DNA of 64,000 nucleotides from Eubacterium sp. AF22-9. GTDB lineage: Bacteria; Bacillota; Clostridia; Lachnospirales; Lachnospiraceae. Positions 17,738 through 27,986 of the stretch are shown piece after piece. The stretch spans positions 1 to 64,000 of the forward strand of contig QRVH01000007.1 in NCBI GenBank assembly GCA_003458705.1. The letters are read 5' to 3'. Below the pieces are notes generated by a model that was given only the letters and a program-made list of their open reading frames with translations, was not told where the DNA came from and searched no databases. Each line of letters opens with the position of its first letter. Position 1 is the first letter of the stretch. Both the position numbers and the translations under genes were made by a program.

Positions 17738-18613
17738 TTATTTCCTGAATTCCCTCGGAGAAACACCATATTTTTCTTTGAATTTTCTATTAAAGTAAGA
17801 TATATTATCAAAACCACAATCCGAAGCCACTAAAATTACCGGCTGGGTTGTGGTTTTTAATATTCTTGCAGCAATAATAAGCCGGTAGTCGTTTAAGTAA
17901 GTGATAAAAGATGTGCCGGTGCAGTTCTTAAAAAACTTCATAAAATGCGACTGGCTGAAATGACACCACTGTGCAATCTCTTCAATCGATATTGTACGAG
18001 CAAAGTTCTTTTCAATATAATTAAGTACCAGTTTCAGCTTATCCATCTTATCATCAGACAAGTGTACAGGCATATCCGTATGCGTGTAAAAATGTGCATT
18101 AAGCTCAAAAAAGAAATTAAAAAGACATGCACGGATTTTCAGCCTGTACCCGTCAGGGAAATACTTGCATATATTATCAGCTTCATCAATATAATGAATT
18201 AAATCAGAATAGTGTGGCGCAGTTTTACTGATAACAGGAGGGCAATACCCATTAAAGCCGGCAATTCCGTTAAAAAAGCTTACGGTATCATAATCACACT
18301 GCCTGCTAACAAGCATATCAAGATTAAAAAGAATATTTTCGTATTCGCATGAATCACTTTCGTTCTGGATAATAGAATGAATATGTCCAGGCATGACAAC
18401 AACAATATCTCCTGCATTTACAACAGAATACTCAAGGTCAACGCTTACGATCATGCATCCCTTCTTGATGTATATAAGCTCCATTTCATTATGCCAGTGC
18501 AGCGGAACTTCTGTAAAATCAAGCGGGATAGAGCATGGGTAAGTGTTATATAAAAAATCTGAATCAAAATGAGACTTGGTTTCTTTCAGTGGTCCGTAAT
18601 CTGTTATATTCAT
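17738..18613 (-). CDS. AraC-family regulator with cupin sensor domain
   Basis: The 291-residue protein has an N-terminal cupin-like domain (VPLHWHNEMELIYIKKG, then VVNAGDIVVVMPGHIHSI) that binds a small ligand, often a sugar. The C-terminal pair of helix-turn-helices reads ISIEEIAQWCHFSQSHFMKFF and VASDCGFDNISYFNRKFKEKYG. The ATG at 18613 is chosen because AAGGAG lies just upstream; the longer frame would run through the promoter. It is divergent from the phosphorylase gene and probably controls the alpha-glucan genes. Confidence 0.9.
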   Translation of the reverse strand: MNITDYGPLKETKSHFDSDFLYNTYPCSIPLDFTEVPLHWHNEMELIYIKKGCMIVSVDLEYSVVNAGDIVVVMPGHIHSIIQNESDSCEYENILFNLDMLVSRQCDYDTVSFFNGIAGFNGYCPPVISKTAPHYSDLIHYIDEADNICKYFPDGYRLKIRACLFNFFFELNAHFYTHTDMPVHLSDDKMDKLKLVLNYIEKNFARTISIEEIAQWCHFSQSHFMKFFKNCTGTSFITYLNDYRLIIAARILKTTTQPVILVASDCGFDNISYFNRKFKEKYGVSPREFRK

Positions 18614-18655
18614 AAGGTTCTCCTTAAATATGATAGAATAGTACAAGTTTATCCC

Positions 18656-18684
18656 ATTATAAAGCAAGAGAATTTTTCCAGCAA
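18656..18684 (-). promoter_or_regulatory. candidate promoter of the AraC-family regulator
   Basis: Read on the minus strand, TTGCTG (plus 18679-18684) and TATAAT (plus 18656-18661) are 17 bp apart, ending about 43 bp before the ATG. Confidence 0.45.
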
Positions 18685-18725
18685 CCCTATAATAAAATAT
18701 AAATACAAGAATGGAGGGCAACGAT

Positions 18726-21005
18726 ATGCTTAACACTATATGTTTGGAAGAATATGGAAAAGACTTGCACTTATGCAGCAACGAGGAGTGCTTTCATGCA
18801 CTTATGAAGCTGGTTGCACAAAAGGGACGTGATAGAATAGTGAAAGACAATGGCAGAAAGGTATACTACATTTCTGCAGAGTTCCTTATAGGAAAGCTTT
18901 TATCCAATAATCTTATTAATTTAGGAATCTATGATGAAGTTAAGGAAGAACTTACACAGGCAGGAAAAAATCTTTCAGATATTGAAGAACTGGAAGTAGA
19001 GCCGTCACTTGGTAATGGCGGACTTGGAAGACTTGCAGCATGCTTCCTTGACTCTATTGCAAACCTTGGTCTTAATGGCGACGGAATCGGACTTAATTAT
19101 CATCTTGGACTTTTTAAGCAGGTGTTTGAGAATGGGAAGCAGAAGGAAGTGCCTAATCCATGGATTGGTAAGGACAGCTGGCTTGTTCCGACAGATGTGA
19201 CATACACTATCAATTTCGGTGAAATCAGTGTAGTTTCAAGAATGTATGATATCAATGTGTACGGAGAAAAGAGAACGAATAAGCTTCATCTGTTTGATGT
19301 GGAGACAGTTGATGAGAGCATCGTAAAAGGCAACAGCATAGACTTTGATAAGTCAGATATTGCCAAGAACCTTACACTGTTTCTTTATCCTGATGACAGT
19401 GACGAGCAGGGAAGGCTTCTTAGAATCTATCAGCAGTATTTCATGGTAAGCAATGGAGCAAGGCTTATATTAGATGAGTGCAGGGACAAATGTATTAACA
19501 CCGGAAAAACATTTAAGAATCTGCCAGACCTTGCAGTAATCCAGATTAACGATACGCATCCGACAATGGTAATCCCAGAGCTTATAAGACTTCTTACAGA
19601 AAATGGAGATATAGATGGAAGTCCGATAACAATGGATGAAGCAATTGATATTGTATCAAAAAGCTGTGCGTATACTAATCACACAATCCTTGCTGAAGCC
19701 CTTGAAAAATGGCCTGTGGACTATCTTAACAGGGTTGTGCCACAGCTTATGCCGATTATAAAAGAGCTTGACAGAAGAGTGCGTGAGAAGTACACAGATA
19801 AATCAGTGTATATAATTGACGATAATAATCTCGTTCACATGGCACACATCGATATTCATTATGGAATGAGCGTCAACGGAGTAGCAAAGCTTCATACTGA
19901 GATATTAGAGAATACAGAGCTTAATAATTTCTATAGGATATATCCAGAGAAGTTTAATAACAAAACTAACGGAATCACATTCAGAAGGTGGCTTATCCAC
20001 TGTAATAACGGACTTGCGAAATACATTGAGACACTTATCGGAAGTGAATACAGACATGACGCAGAAAAGTTAAAAGACCTTTTAAAGTTTGCCGGTGATA
20101 AAAATGTTTACGATAATCTTCTTGAGATTAAGACAGACAACAAGAGAAATCTTGCAGAATACCTTAAGCAGACACAGGGAATAGAGATTAATCCACAGTC
20201 AATATACGATATACAGATAAAGCGACTGCATGAGTATAAAAGACAGCAGATGAACGCACTGTATATAATATATAAATATTTTGACATCAAGGCAGGCAAT
20301 ATTCCAAAGACTCCTATTACAGTGATATTTGGCGCAAAGGCTGCACCTGCATACACAATTGCGAAGGATATAATTCATCTGATACTTACATTGAGTAAGG
20401 TTATTGAGGCCGATAAAGATGTAAGTCCTTACCTTAAGGTTGTGCTTGTCCAGAACTACAATGTAACACTGGCAGAGAAGCTGATTCCTGCATGTGATAT
20501 ATCAGAACAGATATCACTTGCATCTAAAGAAGCGTCAGGAACAGGCAACATGAAATTCATGCTTAACGGTGCTGTGACATTAGGAACAATGGATGGTGCT
20601 AATGTTGAGATTGCAGAGCTTGTAGGTAAAGATAATATATATACATTTGGCGCAACAAGTGATGAAGTTATTGCACATTATGAAAAATGTGACTATAACG
20701 CAAAGAAGCTTTATGAGACAGATGCTCTTATAAAAAAATGTGTGGATTTTATAATATCGGATGTTATGCTTCAGGCAGGTGATTCACATAGTCTTAACAG
20801 ATTGTATAATGAGATTGTAGGAAAAGACTGGTTTATGGCATTGCTTGACTTACGAAGCTATATAGAAACCAAAGAAAAGGCTCTCACAGATTATGATGAC
20901 AGATATGCGTGGGCAGAAAAAATGCTTGTTAATATTGCAAATGCCGGATTTTTCTCATCAGACAGAACAATCCGACAGTACAATGAAGATATATGGCATC
21001 TTTAA
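18726..21005 (+). CDS. glgP: glycogen/maltodextrin phosphorylase
   Basis: The 759-residue enzyme cleaves alpha-1,4-glucans with phosphate to glucose 1-phosphate using pyridoxal phosphate. [22 protein letters not shown] is the conserved N-terminal region; the PLP lysine lies in [15 protein letters not shown]. Length is slightly short of the usual 790-840, mainly in the N-terminal regulatory region, as in maltodextrin phosphorylases, so malP is an alternative name. The ATG at 18726 follows GGAGGG. It heads the alpha-glucan locus and is divergent from the AraC regulator. Confidence 0.92.
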   Translation: MLNTICLEEYGKDLHLCSNEECFHALMKLVAQKGRDRIVKDNGRKVYYISAEFLIGKLLSNNLINLGIYDEVKEELTQAGKNLSDIEELEVEPSLGNGGLGRLAACFLDSIANLGLNGDGIGLNYHLGLFKQVFENGKQKEVPNPWIGKDSWLVPTDVTYTINFGEISVVSRMYDINVYGEKRTNKLHLFDVETVDESIVKGNSIDFDKSDIAKNLTLFLYPDDSDEQGRLLRIYQQYFMVSNGARLILDECRDKCINTGKTFKNLPDLAVIQINDTHPTMVIPELIRLLTENGDIDGSPITMDEAIDIVSKSCAYTNHTILAEALEKWPVDYLNRVVPQLMPIIKELDRRVREKYTDKSVYIIDDNNLVHMAHIDIHYGMSVNGVAKLHTEILENTELNNFYRIYPEKFNNKTNGITFRRWLIHCNNGLAKYIETLIGSEYRHDAEKLKDLLKFAGDKNVYDNLLEIKTDNKRNLAEYLKQTQGIEINPQSIYDIQIKRLHEYKRQQMNALYIIYKYFDIKAGNIPKTPITVIFGAKAAPAYTIAKDIIHLILTLSKVIEADKDVSPYLKVVLVQNYNVTLAEKLIPACDISEQISLASKEASGTGNMKFMLNGAVTLGTMDGANVEIAELVGKDNIYTFGATSDEVIAHYEKCDYNAKKLYETDALIKKCVDFIISDVMLQAGDSHSLNRLYNEIVGKDWFMALLDLRSYIETKEKALTDYDDRYAWAEKMLVNIANAGFFSSDRTIRQYNEDIWHL

Positions 21006-21030
21006 TATAACTAAATAAGTTGATAATAAT

Positions 21031-21092
21031 TGCCCCGGAAGCTATAATCATTATAAGAGCAAGAGTTCGTGAATGAGGAAGGTTTCGGGGTA
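21031..21092 (+). promoter_or_regulatory. hairpin that can mask the ribosome binding site of the response regulator gene
   Basis: Bases 21031-21040 (TGCCCCGGAA) can pair with 21083-21092 (TTTCGGGGTA) over 10 pairs including two G-U. The right arm contains the GGGG that serves as Shine-Dalgarno for the ATG at 21098. There is no T-run, so it is not a terminator. Confidence 0.5.
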
Positions 21093-21097
21093 GATTT

Positions 21098-22642
21098 ATG
21101 TATAATATACTTATAGTGGATGATGAAAAGATTGAAAGAAGCGGAATAAGAATGCTTCTTAAGAGAATGGGAATTGAGCTTGGAGTATTTGAGGCGTGCA
21201 ACGGAAAGCAGGCACTGGAATATCTGACATCCGACAAGAATACAGGAATTGGACATATAGATATACTGCTTACAGATGTTAAGATGCCGTTTATGGACGG
21301 AATAGAGCTTATTAAGAATGTGATGCACAACGACATCAGTTTAAAGACAATTATATTCTCAGGCTATAACGAGTTTGAGTATGCCAAGCTGGCAGTTAAA
21401 TTAGGAGTTAAAGATTATATATTAAAGCCGGTTGATCCGTCAGAATTCAGTTCGACAATTACAGGGGTTATAACAGAGCTTGACGAGGAACACAAGAAGG
21501 ACGAGGACTATAACCGGCAGGCTAACTTTATAAAACAGTACTACATGTATACGCTGCTCAACTCCGGCGATGCATCAGGAATACTTGATAATGGGGATTT
21601 TCTGGCAGGGTATAACAGACTTGCACTTATAGAATTCAATACTGATTTCTTTGGAAAATATGATACAGGTGAAGACATATTTAAAGAAATAACCGGGGAA
21701 CTGGATTATCAGTACCTTAATCTTAACCCGTTACAGTCAGTTATCATATTTTCTGATAAATCACTCACAGCAGATGGTAATATTGATAAGAACATTGAAG
21801 AAATGTTTACAAATATTCATGACTATATATACAGAAAGACGGGACAGTTTATGTATATTGCTGTGTCCGGTTTATTCAACGATTATCATGAGCTTCCACA
21901 GGTAATGGATGCAGTTGATACACTGATGAATAATAAGTTTTATGAGACAGGAAGATATATTTTTTCTGATAATATCAGTGAAGATACACCTGTGCTTGTA
22001 CAGATTGATGATGATGCACTTATGAAGCAGATGAAGCAGGATATCAAGATGAAGGATATCACATTTTTACGGATACATTTTGATGCATTGTGTAAGAAAT
22101 ACAGGGGGCAGTCGAACTTCTCACATATATACATCAAGTTCGTATTTTCCAATCTGTTAAAAGATTTCTATGACAATATTCCGGGTGCTGATGAGGCGGA
22201 ATTTGGCAGGGAGATTGACAGGCTGTATAAGTCGGAGGATTTCTCATGCATTATGGATATAGTGAATAACTATATTGATTTGTTGGAAAAGAGTTTCGGA
22301 AAAGAGCCGGCCACGTCGCATCGGGAGATTGAGACCGTAAAGAATTATATACATAACCATTATGGTGAGGAGATTGGCGCACAGCAGCTTGCGGATATGG
22401 TTTATCTTGCACCAAGCTATTTAAGTTCACTTTTTAAGAAGGAAACAGGACAGAATCTGAGCAAATATATTAAACAGTACAGAATGGAGAAGGCTAAGGA
22501 ACTGCTTACCTGTACGAACATGAAGATTGTGAATATAAGTGAGCAGGTGGGTTATCCAAATGTTTCATATTTTGTACAGAGCTTCAGGGAGTACTTTGGT
22601 ATAAGTCCTCAGAAATTCAGGGATCAGGGAGAATTGAGTTGA
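21098..22642 (+). CDS. YesN-type response regulator with AraC DNA-binding domain
   Basis: The 514-residue protein has an N-terminal receiver domain: acidic pair VDDEK near the start, phosphoacceptor Asp in LLTDVKMPFMDG and the conserved Lys in YILKPVDP. A middle region of unknown type follows. The C-terminal AraC helix-turn-helix pair reads AQQLADMVYLAPSYLSSLFK and ISEQVGYPNVSYFVQSFREYFG. It overlaps the kinase gene by 4 bp, so the two form one signalling pair, probably sensing the sugar taken up by the neighbouring ABC importer. Confidence 0.92.
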   Translation: MYNILIVDDEKIERSGIRMLLKRMGIELGVFEACNGKQALEYLTSDKNTGIGHIDILLTDVKMPFMDGIELIKNVMHNDISLKTIIFSGYNEFEYAKLAVKLGVKDYILKPVDPSEFSSTITGVITELDEEHKKDEDYNRQANFIKQYYMYTLLNSGDASGILDNGDFLAGYNRLALIEFNTDFFGKYDTGEDIFKEITGELDYQYLNLNPLQSVIIFSDKSLTADGNIDKNIEEMFTNIHDYIYRKTGQFMYIAVSGLFNDYHELPQVMDAVDTLMNNKFYETGRYIFSDNISEDTPVLVQIDDDALMKQMKQDIKMKDITFLRIHFDALCKKYRGQSNFSHIYIKFVFSNLLKDFYDNIPGADEAEFGREIDRLYKSEDFSCIMDIVNNYIDLLEKSFGKEPATSHREIETVKNYIHNHYGEEIGAQQLADMVYLAPSYLSSLFKKETGQNLSKYIKQYRMEKAKELLTCTNMKIVNISEQVGYPNVSYFVQSFREYFGISPQKFRDQGELS

Positions 22643-24396
22643 AAAAGATTAAGCAGAAAATCAATGATATAAGATTGCAGAACAAGCTTGTCATCATATA
22701 TGTAGTGACTGGACTTATTCCCCTGATTGTGCTTTTTGTTTTTGCATACTGTCAGATGAGAAACATTCTTATGGACAGGGACTTAAAGAGCATCAAGGGG
22801 GCAATTGAACAGTCTGTTACAACGGTGGATGGGCAGATAGAGGTGTATGACAATCTGTCTAATTATATAACATTTAATGATACGCTGTCGAGAGTGCTTT
22901 CATACGATTACAAAAGCACATATGAGATGTATAACCAGATTGTCACTACATTTGACCCTATGCTTTCATCATTAAAGTATTTTCACAATGATATTAACAG
23001 GGTAACAATATATGTGGATAAAGCTATTAAACATGATACGACTATAGCTCCAATAGAAGAGATAAAAGACAGACCTTTTTATAATTCTGCTGCTGAAAGC
23101 ACAAAGATACAGTGGTTTGTTGATGAAGACAGCAGGACACTTGTTTCAGCACGAAAAATGTCAACGCTTGACCAGCTAGGGATTCTTGGAATCATGTACA
23201 TAGATGTTGATTATGACAGCATGATGAGTTCATTTACAGGTGGTCTTGAGCAGAACTGCGGAATGGTGGTGCTTGACGCTGATGGAAAAGTTATATGCAG
23301 CAGTGACACATTTGAAAACAATAACACCAGATACAGATTAAACAGCAAGAAACTGCTTTCGTTAATCGACGGGGCAGAATGGGATAATGATACATGTGGG
23401 AATACAGATGGTTTCTCAGTAGTAAAGAAGGAAAGCTCTGTTACCGGATGGACAGTATATGTCTATGAACCAAGAAAACTTGTGCTCAGGTCAGCTAATT
23501 CAATGATTACAATGATTGTAGTTGCATTTGTGGTAGCAGTTGCAGGTGCCGCTGCGGCGAGTATATTTACAACAGGCTTCATTACAAGAAGAATTAATAA
23601 ATTAAAAAACAGTATGGCAAAGGTTGAAAATGGAGACTTTGATGCGGTAATTAATACACAGGACAAAGATGAAATAGGTGACCTTATTCATAGCTTTAAC
23701 AGCATGACAACCCAGATTAAGAATCTTATCACGCAGGTATATGAAGGACGTATAAGCCAGAAAGAATCAGAGATGCGGGCATTAAGGGCACAGATTAATC
23801 CGCATTTCCTCTACAATTCATTATCGCTTATCAACTGGAAAGCAATAGAATATGAGCAGGAGGATATAAGTGAGATAACACTTGCATTGTCTAACTATTA
23901 CCGTACATCGCTTAATAAGGGAAAGAATATACTAAGCTTTGAACAGGAATTAAGCAACATGCAGTCGTATCTTAAAATTCAGCAGATAATGCATGACAAC
24001 TCATTTGATGTGGTGATAAATGTATCAGAGGAAGTTATGCCATGCGAATCTTTAAACCTTATACTCCAGCCATTGGTAGAAAATGCAATAGACCACGGTA
24101 TAGATCTGCTGACAGACAGGAAAGGTGTAATAACAGTAGAGGCCAAGATGCAGACGGATGAAGAAGGTAAAAAGCTTGTATGTGTAACAGTGTCTGATAA
24201 CGGTGTAGGAATGGACAAAGAAACTGCACAAAACTTCTTAACAGTCCAGTCAAAAGGGTATGGTGCAAGAAATGTTAATGACAGAATAAGACTTTATTAC
24301 GGAGAAAGCTATCATCTGGAAGTGCAGAGCATACCTGATGAGGGAACAACAATAACAATAAAATTCCCGGCAAAACCATACAACACAAAAAACTGA
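22639..24396 (+). CDS. YesM-type sensor histidine kinase
   Basis: The 585-residue kinase has a transmembrane helix at about 20-37, an extracellular sensor domain, a second helix at about 290-312 and a HAMP domain (TRRINKLKNSMAKVENGDF). The His_kinase phosphorylation site is ALRAQINPHFLYNSL, and an HATPase domain follows (N-box region LQPLVENAIDHGI, G-box SDNGVGM). The start is TTG at 22639, overlapping the response regulator stop, after GGGAGAATT. This architecture is usual for kinases that control carbohydrate uptake in Firmicutes. Confidence 0.92.
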   Translation: MKKIKQKINDIRLQNKLVIIYVVTGLIPLIVLFVFAYCQMRNILMDRDLKSIKGAIEQSVTTVDGQIEVYDNLSNYITFNDTLSRVLSYDYKSTYEMYNQIVTTFDPMLSSLKYFHNDINRVTIYVDKAIKHDTTIAPIEEIKDRPFYNSAAESTKIQWFVDEDSRTLVSARKMSTLDQLGILGIMYIDVDYDSMMSSFTGGLEQNCGMVVLDADGKVICSSDTFENNNTRYRLNSKKLLSLIDGAEWDNDTCGNTDGFSVVKKESSVTGWTVYVYEPRKLVLRSANSMITMIVVAFVVAVAGAAAASIFTTGFITRRINKLKNSMAKVENGDFDAVINTQDKDEIGDLIHSFNSMTTQIKNLITQVYEGRISQKESEMRALRAQINPHFLYNSLSLINWKAIEYEQEDISEITLALSNYYRTSLNKGKNILSFEQELSNMQSYLKIQQIMHDNSFDVVINVSEEVMPCESLNLILQPLVENAIDHGIDLLTDRKGVITVEAKMQTDEEGKKLVCVTVSDNGVGMDKETAQNFLTVQSKGYGARNVNDRIRLYYGESYHLEVQSIPDEGTTITIKFPAKPYNTKN

Positions 24397-24428
24397 TATG
24401 TTTCTAAAATATCTTATATTTTAATATT

Positions 24429-24510
24429 AACCCCTCCTTAATATAATTAGATTATCAAAAGAGGACAGTAATCAAAGCTGTCTCGGATAATTATTAAGGA
24501 GGGTTTTTTT
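24429..24510 (+). promoter_or_regulatory. structured leader that pairs with the ribosome binding site of the binding-protein gene
   Basis: AACCCCTCCTTAATA at 24429-24443 is complementary to TATTAAGGAGGGTT at 24492-24505 with one bulged C. The right arm is the Shine-Dalgarno sequence itself, and seven T follow up to the ATG at 24511, so the hairpin also has the form of a terminator. A second small hairpin (GACAG 24464-24468 with CTGTC 24478-24482) sits in the loop. Confidence 0.6.
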
Positions 24511-25763
24511 ATGAAGTTTAAGAGATTAGCGGCTGCAGTGATGGCAGCAACAATGTGTGGGTCACTTTTTGTGGGTTGTGGCAATGCTAAAAAGGATGAC
24601 ACAGCAACAGGCGAGGAAAAAATCACAGCTACAATCAAGGTATGGGGCTGTGCAGAAGATCAGGCAGATGAGAACGGCAAATGGCTTCAGACAATGTGTG
24701 ACCAGTTTAATTCAGAGCATCCTGACTGGGATTTAACATTTGAATACGGTGTATGCTCAGAGCAGGACGCAGGAAAGATAGTTCCACAGGATCCAGAGAA
24801 TTCAGGAGATGTATACTTCTTTGCTAACGACCAGCTTCAGACACTTGTTGATGCTAACGCTATTGCAAAGCTTGGTGGAGAGACAGCAGATTATGTTAAG
24901 AAAACTAACTCAGATGCAATTGTAGATTCAGTATCAGTAGATGGGGCTGTATATGGAGTACCATTTACAACTAATACATGGTTTATGTACTATGACAAGA
25001 GCAAATTCACAGACAGTGATGTAAAGAGCCTTGATAAGATGCTTGAAAAGAATAAGGTAGCTTTCAATATTACAGAGGGCTGGTATATGTCATCATTCTT
25101 CCTTGCTAATGGATGTACATATTTTGGAAAAGACGGAAAAGATAATTCAGCAGGTGTTGATATCTCAGGAGATAAGGGAACACAGGCAACACAGGCAATG
25201 GTTTCACTTGTAAATAATCCTAACTTTGTCAATGACCTCAGGGTGTTGGTATCGCTGGCTTAAGAGATGGTTCAGTTGGAGCTTACTTCTCAGGATCATG
25301 GGATTATAAGAGTGTTAAAGAGATTCTTGGAGACAATTTTGGAGCAGTTTCACTTCCTACAGTAAAGATTGGTGGAAAAGACAAGCAGATGTTAGCATTT
25401 GCAGGTTCTAAGGCAATCGCAGTTAATCCTAACTGCAAGTATCAGCAGGTAGCAGTTGCACTTGCAAAGTATCTTGGAAGCAAGGATGCACAGAAGAAGC
25501 ACTATGAATTAAGAGGTGTTATTCCTTGTAATACAGAGCTTCTTGCAACTGATGAAGTAAAGAAGGATGCACTTGTAACAGCACAGAATGATACATTTAA
25601 CAAGACATCAGTAATCCAGCCAACAGTAACAGGCATGAATGATTACTGGGCACCTGCACAGAACTTTGCTAAGGCAATCGTAAATGGTGAAATAACAGCA
25701 GATAATGCAGCAGCTAAGACACAGGATTTCTATAAGCAGATTAATACATCAATCGCAAAATAA
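24511..25763 (+). CDS. extracellular sugar-binding lipoprotein of an ABC importer (one-base frameshift)
   Basis: The N-terminus is a lipoprotein signal with lipobox LFVGCGNA (Cys at about residue 23). The mature part is a family 1 type solute-binding protein: TIKVWGCAEDQ, a hinge at VYGVPFTTNTWFMYYDKSKF and a C-terminal half ending in QDFYKQINTSIAK. The frame stops at 25261-25263 because one base is missing near 25234-25240; the second part (GVGIAGLRDGSVGAYFSGSWDYK) continues in another frame. Corrected length is 417 residues. Context suggests a maltodextrin-type substrate. The leader can mask its ribosome binding site. Confidence 0.88.
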
Positions 25764-25799
25764 TTGATAGGGATTAAATGCTGAAAGGAGTGGCGCATA

Positions 25800-27137
25800 A
25801 TGGCAGTTAAGTTCACTGAATCATTTAGAAAAGGAAATATATTTACGAAGTTAAGCATTCTGATTCCAGGACTTGGTAATCTTGTAGGAAAGCAGATTAT
25901 AAAGGGAATTATGTATATAGCTATAGAAGCAGCCTTTGTATGCTTTATGATTATGAATGGAATTAACTGCCTTGCGATGCTTCCAGGTCTTGGAAGCAGA
26001 CCGCAGCAGGAGGTATGGAATGAGAAGCTTGGAATATATGAGTATGTTGCAGGTGATAATTCACTTCTTATACTTCTGTATGGAATAGCAACAATATTCA
26101 TTATTATAGCTTATATAATAGTTGCAGCTAGTGCTGTAAAAAGCTCATATAAGCTGGAGCTGTTAAAGGAAAAAGGAAAGCATATAAACACATTTGCAGA
26201 AGACGTGAAGTCGCTGTTTAATGAGAATCTTCATAAGCTGCTGCTTACACTTCCAGTATCAGGTGTGCTTATATTCACAATACTTCCGCTTATTTTCATG
26301 ATAAGCATGGCATTCACTAATTATAGTAAGGTTGACAGCCATCTGGTGCTTTTCGACTGGGTAGGACTTGAGAATTTCAAGCAGATATTCGATTCAGGAA
26401 GCATGATAGGACAGTCTTTCTGGTCAGTATTTGGCTGGACTATAGTGTGGGCAATATTTGCAACATTTCTTAATTACATATTCGGAATACTTGTTGCACT
26501 GCTTATCAACAGAAAAGGTACGAAATTCAAGGCTTTTTGGAGATTTATATTTATACTTTCAATCGCAATTCCACAGTTTGTTTCACTTCTTATTGTCAGA
26601 AGCATGCTGGCACAGGATGGAATTGTAAATGTTGTTTTAAAGAATGCAGGATGGATAACAAAATCACTGCCATTCTTTACAAATGCGACTTGGGCAAGAA
26701 TCACAGTAATCGTGGTAAATCTGTGGATAGGTATTCCATATACTATTCTGCAGGTTACAGGTATATTACAGAATATACCTATGGAGTTGTATGAGGCAGC
26801 AGATGTAGATGGAGCTAATGGATTTGTCAAGTTTTTTAAGATAACAATGCCATATATGTTATTTGTAACGGCACCATATCTTATCACTACATTTACTGCT
26901 AATATTAACAACTTTAACATTGTTTATCTGCTGACTAAGGGAGATCCTGTTATGGCAGGTGCAACAGCAGGAAAGACAGACCTTCTGGTAACATGGCTGT
27001 ACAAGATGACAATAGATTATCAGTATTATAATCTTGGTGCTGTTATCGGTATTATGACATTCATATTCTTAGCGATTGGTTCACTGCTTGTATACAGAAG
27101 AACGAAAGCGTATAAAGATGAGGAGGGATTCCAGTGA
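25800..27137 (+). CDS. ABC sugar importer permease, MalF type
   Basis: The 445-residue permease has an N-terminal extension with two hydrophobic segments (about 35-60 and 80-105) before the permease proper, as in many Firmicute MalF proteins. The inner-membrane permease motif ELYEAADVDGANGFVKFFKITMP, which contacts the ATPase, is at about 325-350. It overlaps the next permease gene by 4 bp. No ATPase gene is present; such importers usually share an MsmX-type ATPase encoded elsewhere. Confidence 0.92.
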   Translation: MAVKFTESFRKGNIFTKLSILIPGLGNLVGKQIIKGIMYIAIEAAFVCFMIMNGINCLAMLPGLGSRPQQEVWNEKLGIYEYVAGDNSLLILLYGIATIFIIIAYIIVAASAVKSSYKLELLKEKGKHINTFAEDVKSLFNENLHKLLLTLPVSGVLIFTILPLIFMISMAFTNYSKVDSHLVLFDWVGLENFKQIFDSGSMIGQSFWSVFGWTIVWAIFATFLNYIFGILVALLINRKGTKFKAFWRFIFILSIAIPQFVSLLIVRSMLAQDGIVNVVLKNAGWITKSLPFFTNATWARITVIVVNLWIGIPYTILQVTGILQNIPMELYEAADVDGANGFVKFFKITMPYMLFVTAPYLITTFTANINNFNIVYLLTKGDPVMAGATAGKTDLLVTWLYKMTIDYQYYNLGAVIGIMTFIFLAIGSLLVYRRTKAYKDEEGFQ

Positions 27138-27982
27138 AAAAGAAAAAGACTATTAAAAATATACTGGCACATACAGTGCTTACAATATTAGCGATAGTGT
27201 GGGTAAGTCCTCTTTTCTGGATACTCCTCACAAGCTTCAGGGCTCAGAAGGGTGCTTATACAAGCTCCTTCTTCCCAAAGCAGTATTCACTTGATAATTA
27301 TATAAAGCTTTTTACAGATACAGGAATACTTAATTTTCCACGAATGTTTACCAATACTCTGATAGTAGCAGTATTCTCATGTATTATATCAACATTTTTT
27401 GTACTGTCAGTAGCCTACTGTATGTCAAGGCTTAAGTTTAAGATGAGAAAAGCAATGATGAATATTGCAATGATACTTGGACTTTTCCCTGCATTTATGG
27501 CGATGGTTGCCGTTTATTATATACTTAAAGCAGTAGGACTTTCAGAAGGAGCAATGATAAGAGTTGCGCTTGTGCTTGTATATTCAGCATCATCAGGAAT
27601 ACAGTTTTACATTGCAAAGGGATTCTTTGATACTATCCCAAAGACAATAGATGAGGCTGCTATGATAGATGGAGCAACGAAGTGGCAGGTATTTACTAAG
27701 ATAACAATACCTCTCAGTAAACCAATTATAGTGTATACAATACTTACATCATTCATAGCACCTTGGGTAGATTTCATATTTGCAAGAGTAATCTGCAGGG
27801 CAAATGCGAAGTATTATACCGTAGCAATCGGCTTGTGGCAGATGCTTGAAAAGGAGTATGTTGATGTATGGTACACAAGATTTGCAGCAGGAGCAGTTCT
27901 TATATCAATTCCAATTGCAGCCTTGTTTATGATAATGCAAAGATGTTATAATGAAAGCATGACAGGTGCAGTGAAGGGTTAG
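27134..27982 (+). CDS. ABC sugar importer permease, MalG type
   Basis: The 282-residue protein has six hydrophobic segments and the ATPase-coupling motif TIDEAAMIDGATKWQVFTKITIPLS split around residues 177-200. It pairs with the MalF-type permease and the binding protein at 24511. The next lipoprotein gene begins 5 bp after its stop. Confidence 0.93.
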   Translation: MKKKKTIKNILAHTVLTILAIVWVSPLFWILLTSFRAQKGAYTSSFFPKQYSLDNYIKLFTDTGILNFPRMFTNTLIVAVFSCIISTFFVLSVAYCMSRLKFKMRKAMMNIAMILGLFPAFMAMVAVYYILKAVGLSEGAMIRVALVLVYSASSGIQFYIAKGFFDTIPKTIDEAAMIDGATKWQVFTKITIPLSKPIIVYTILTSFIAPWVDFIFARVICRANAKYYTVAIGLWQMLEKEYVDVWYTRFAAGAVLISIPIAALFMIMQRCYNESMTGAVKG

Positions 27983-27986
27983 ATAT

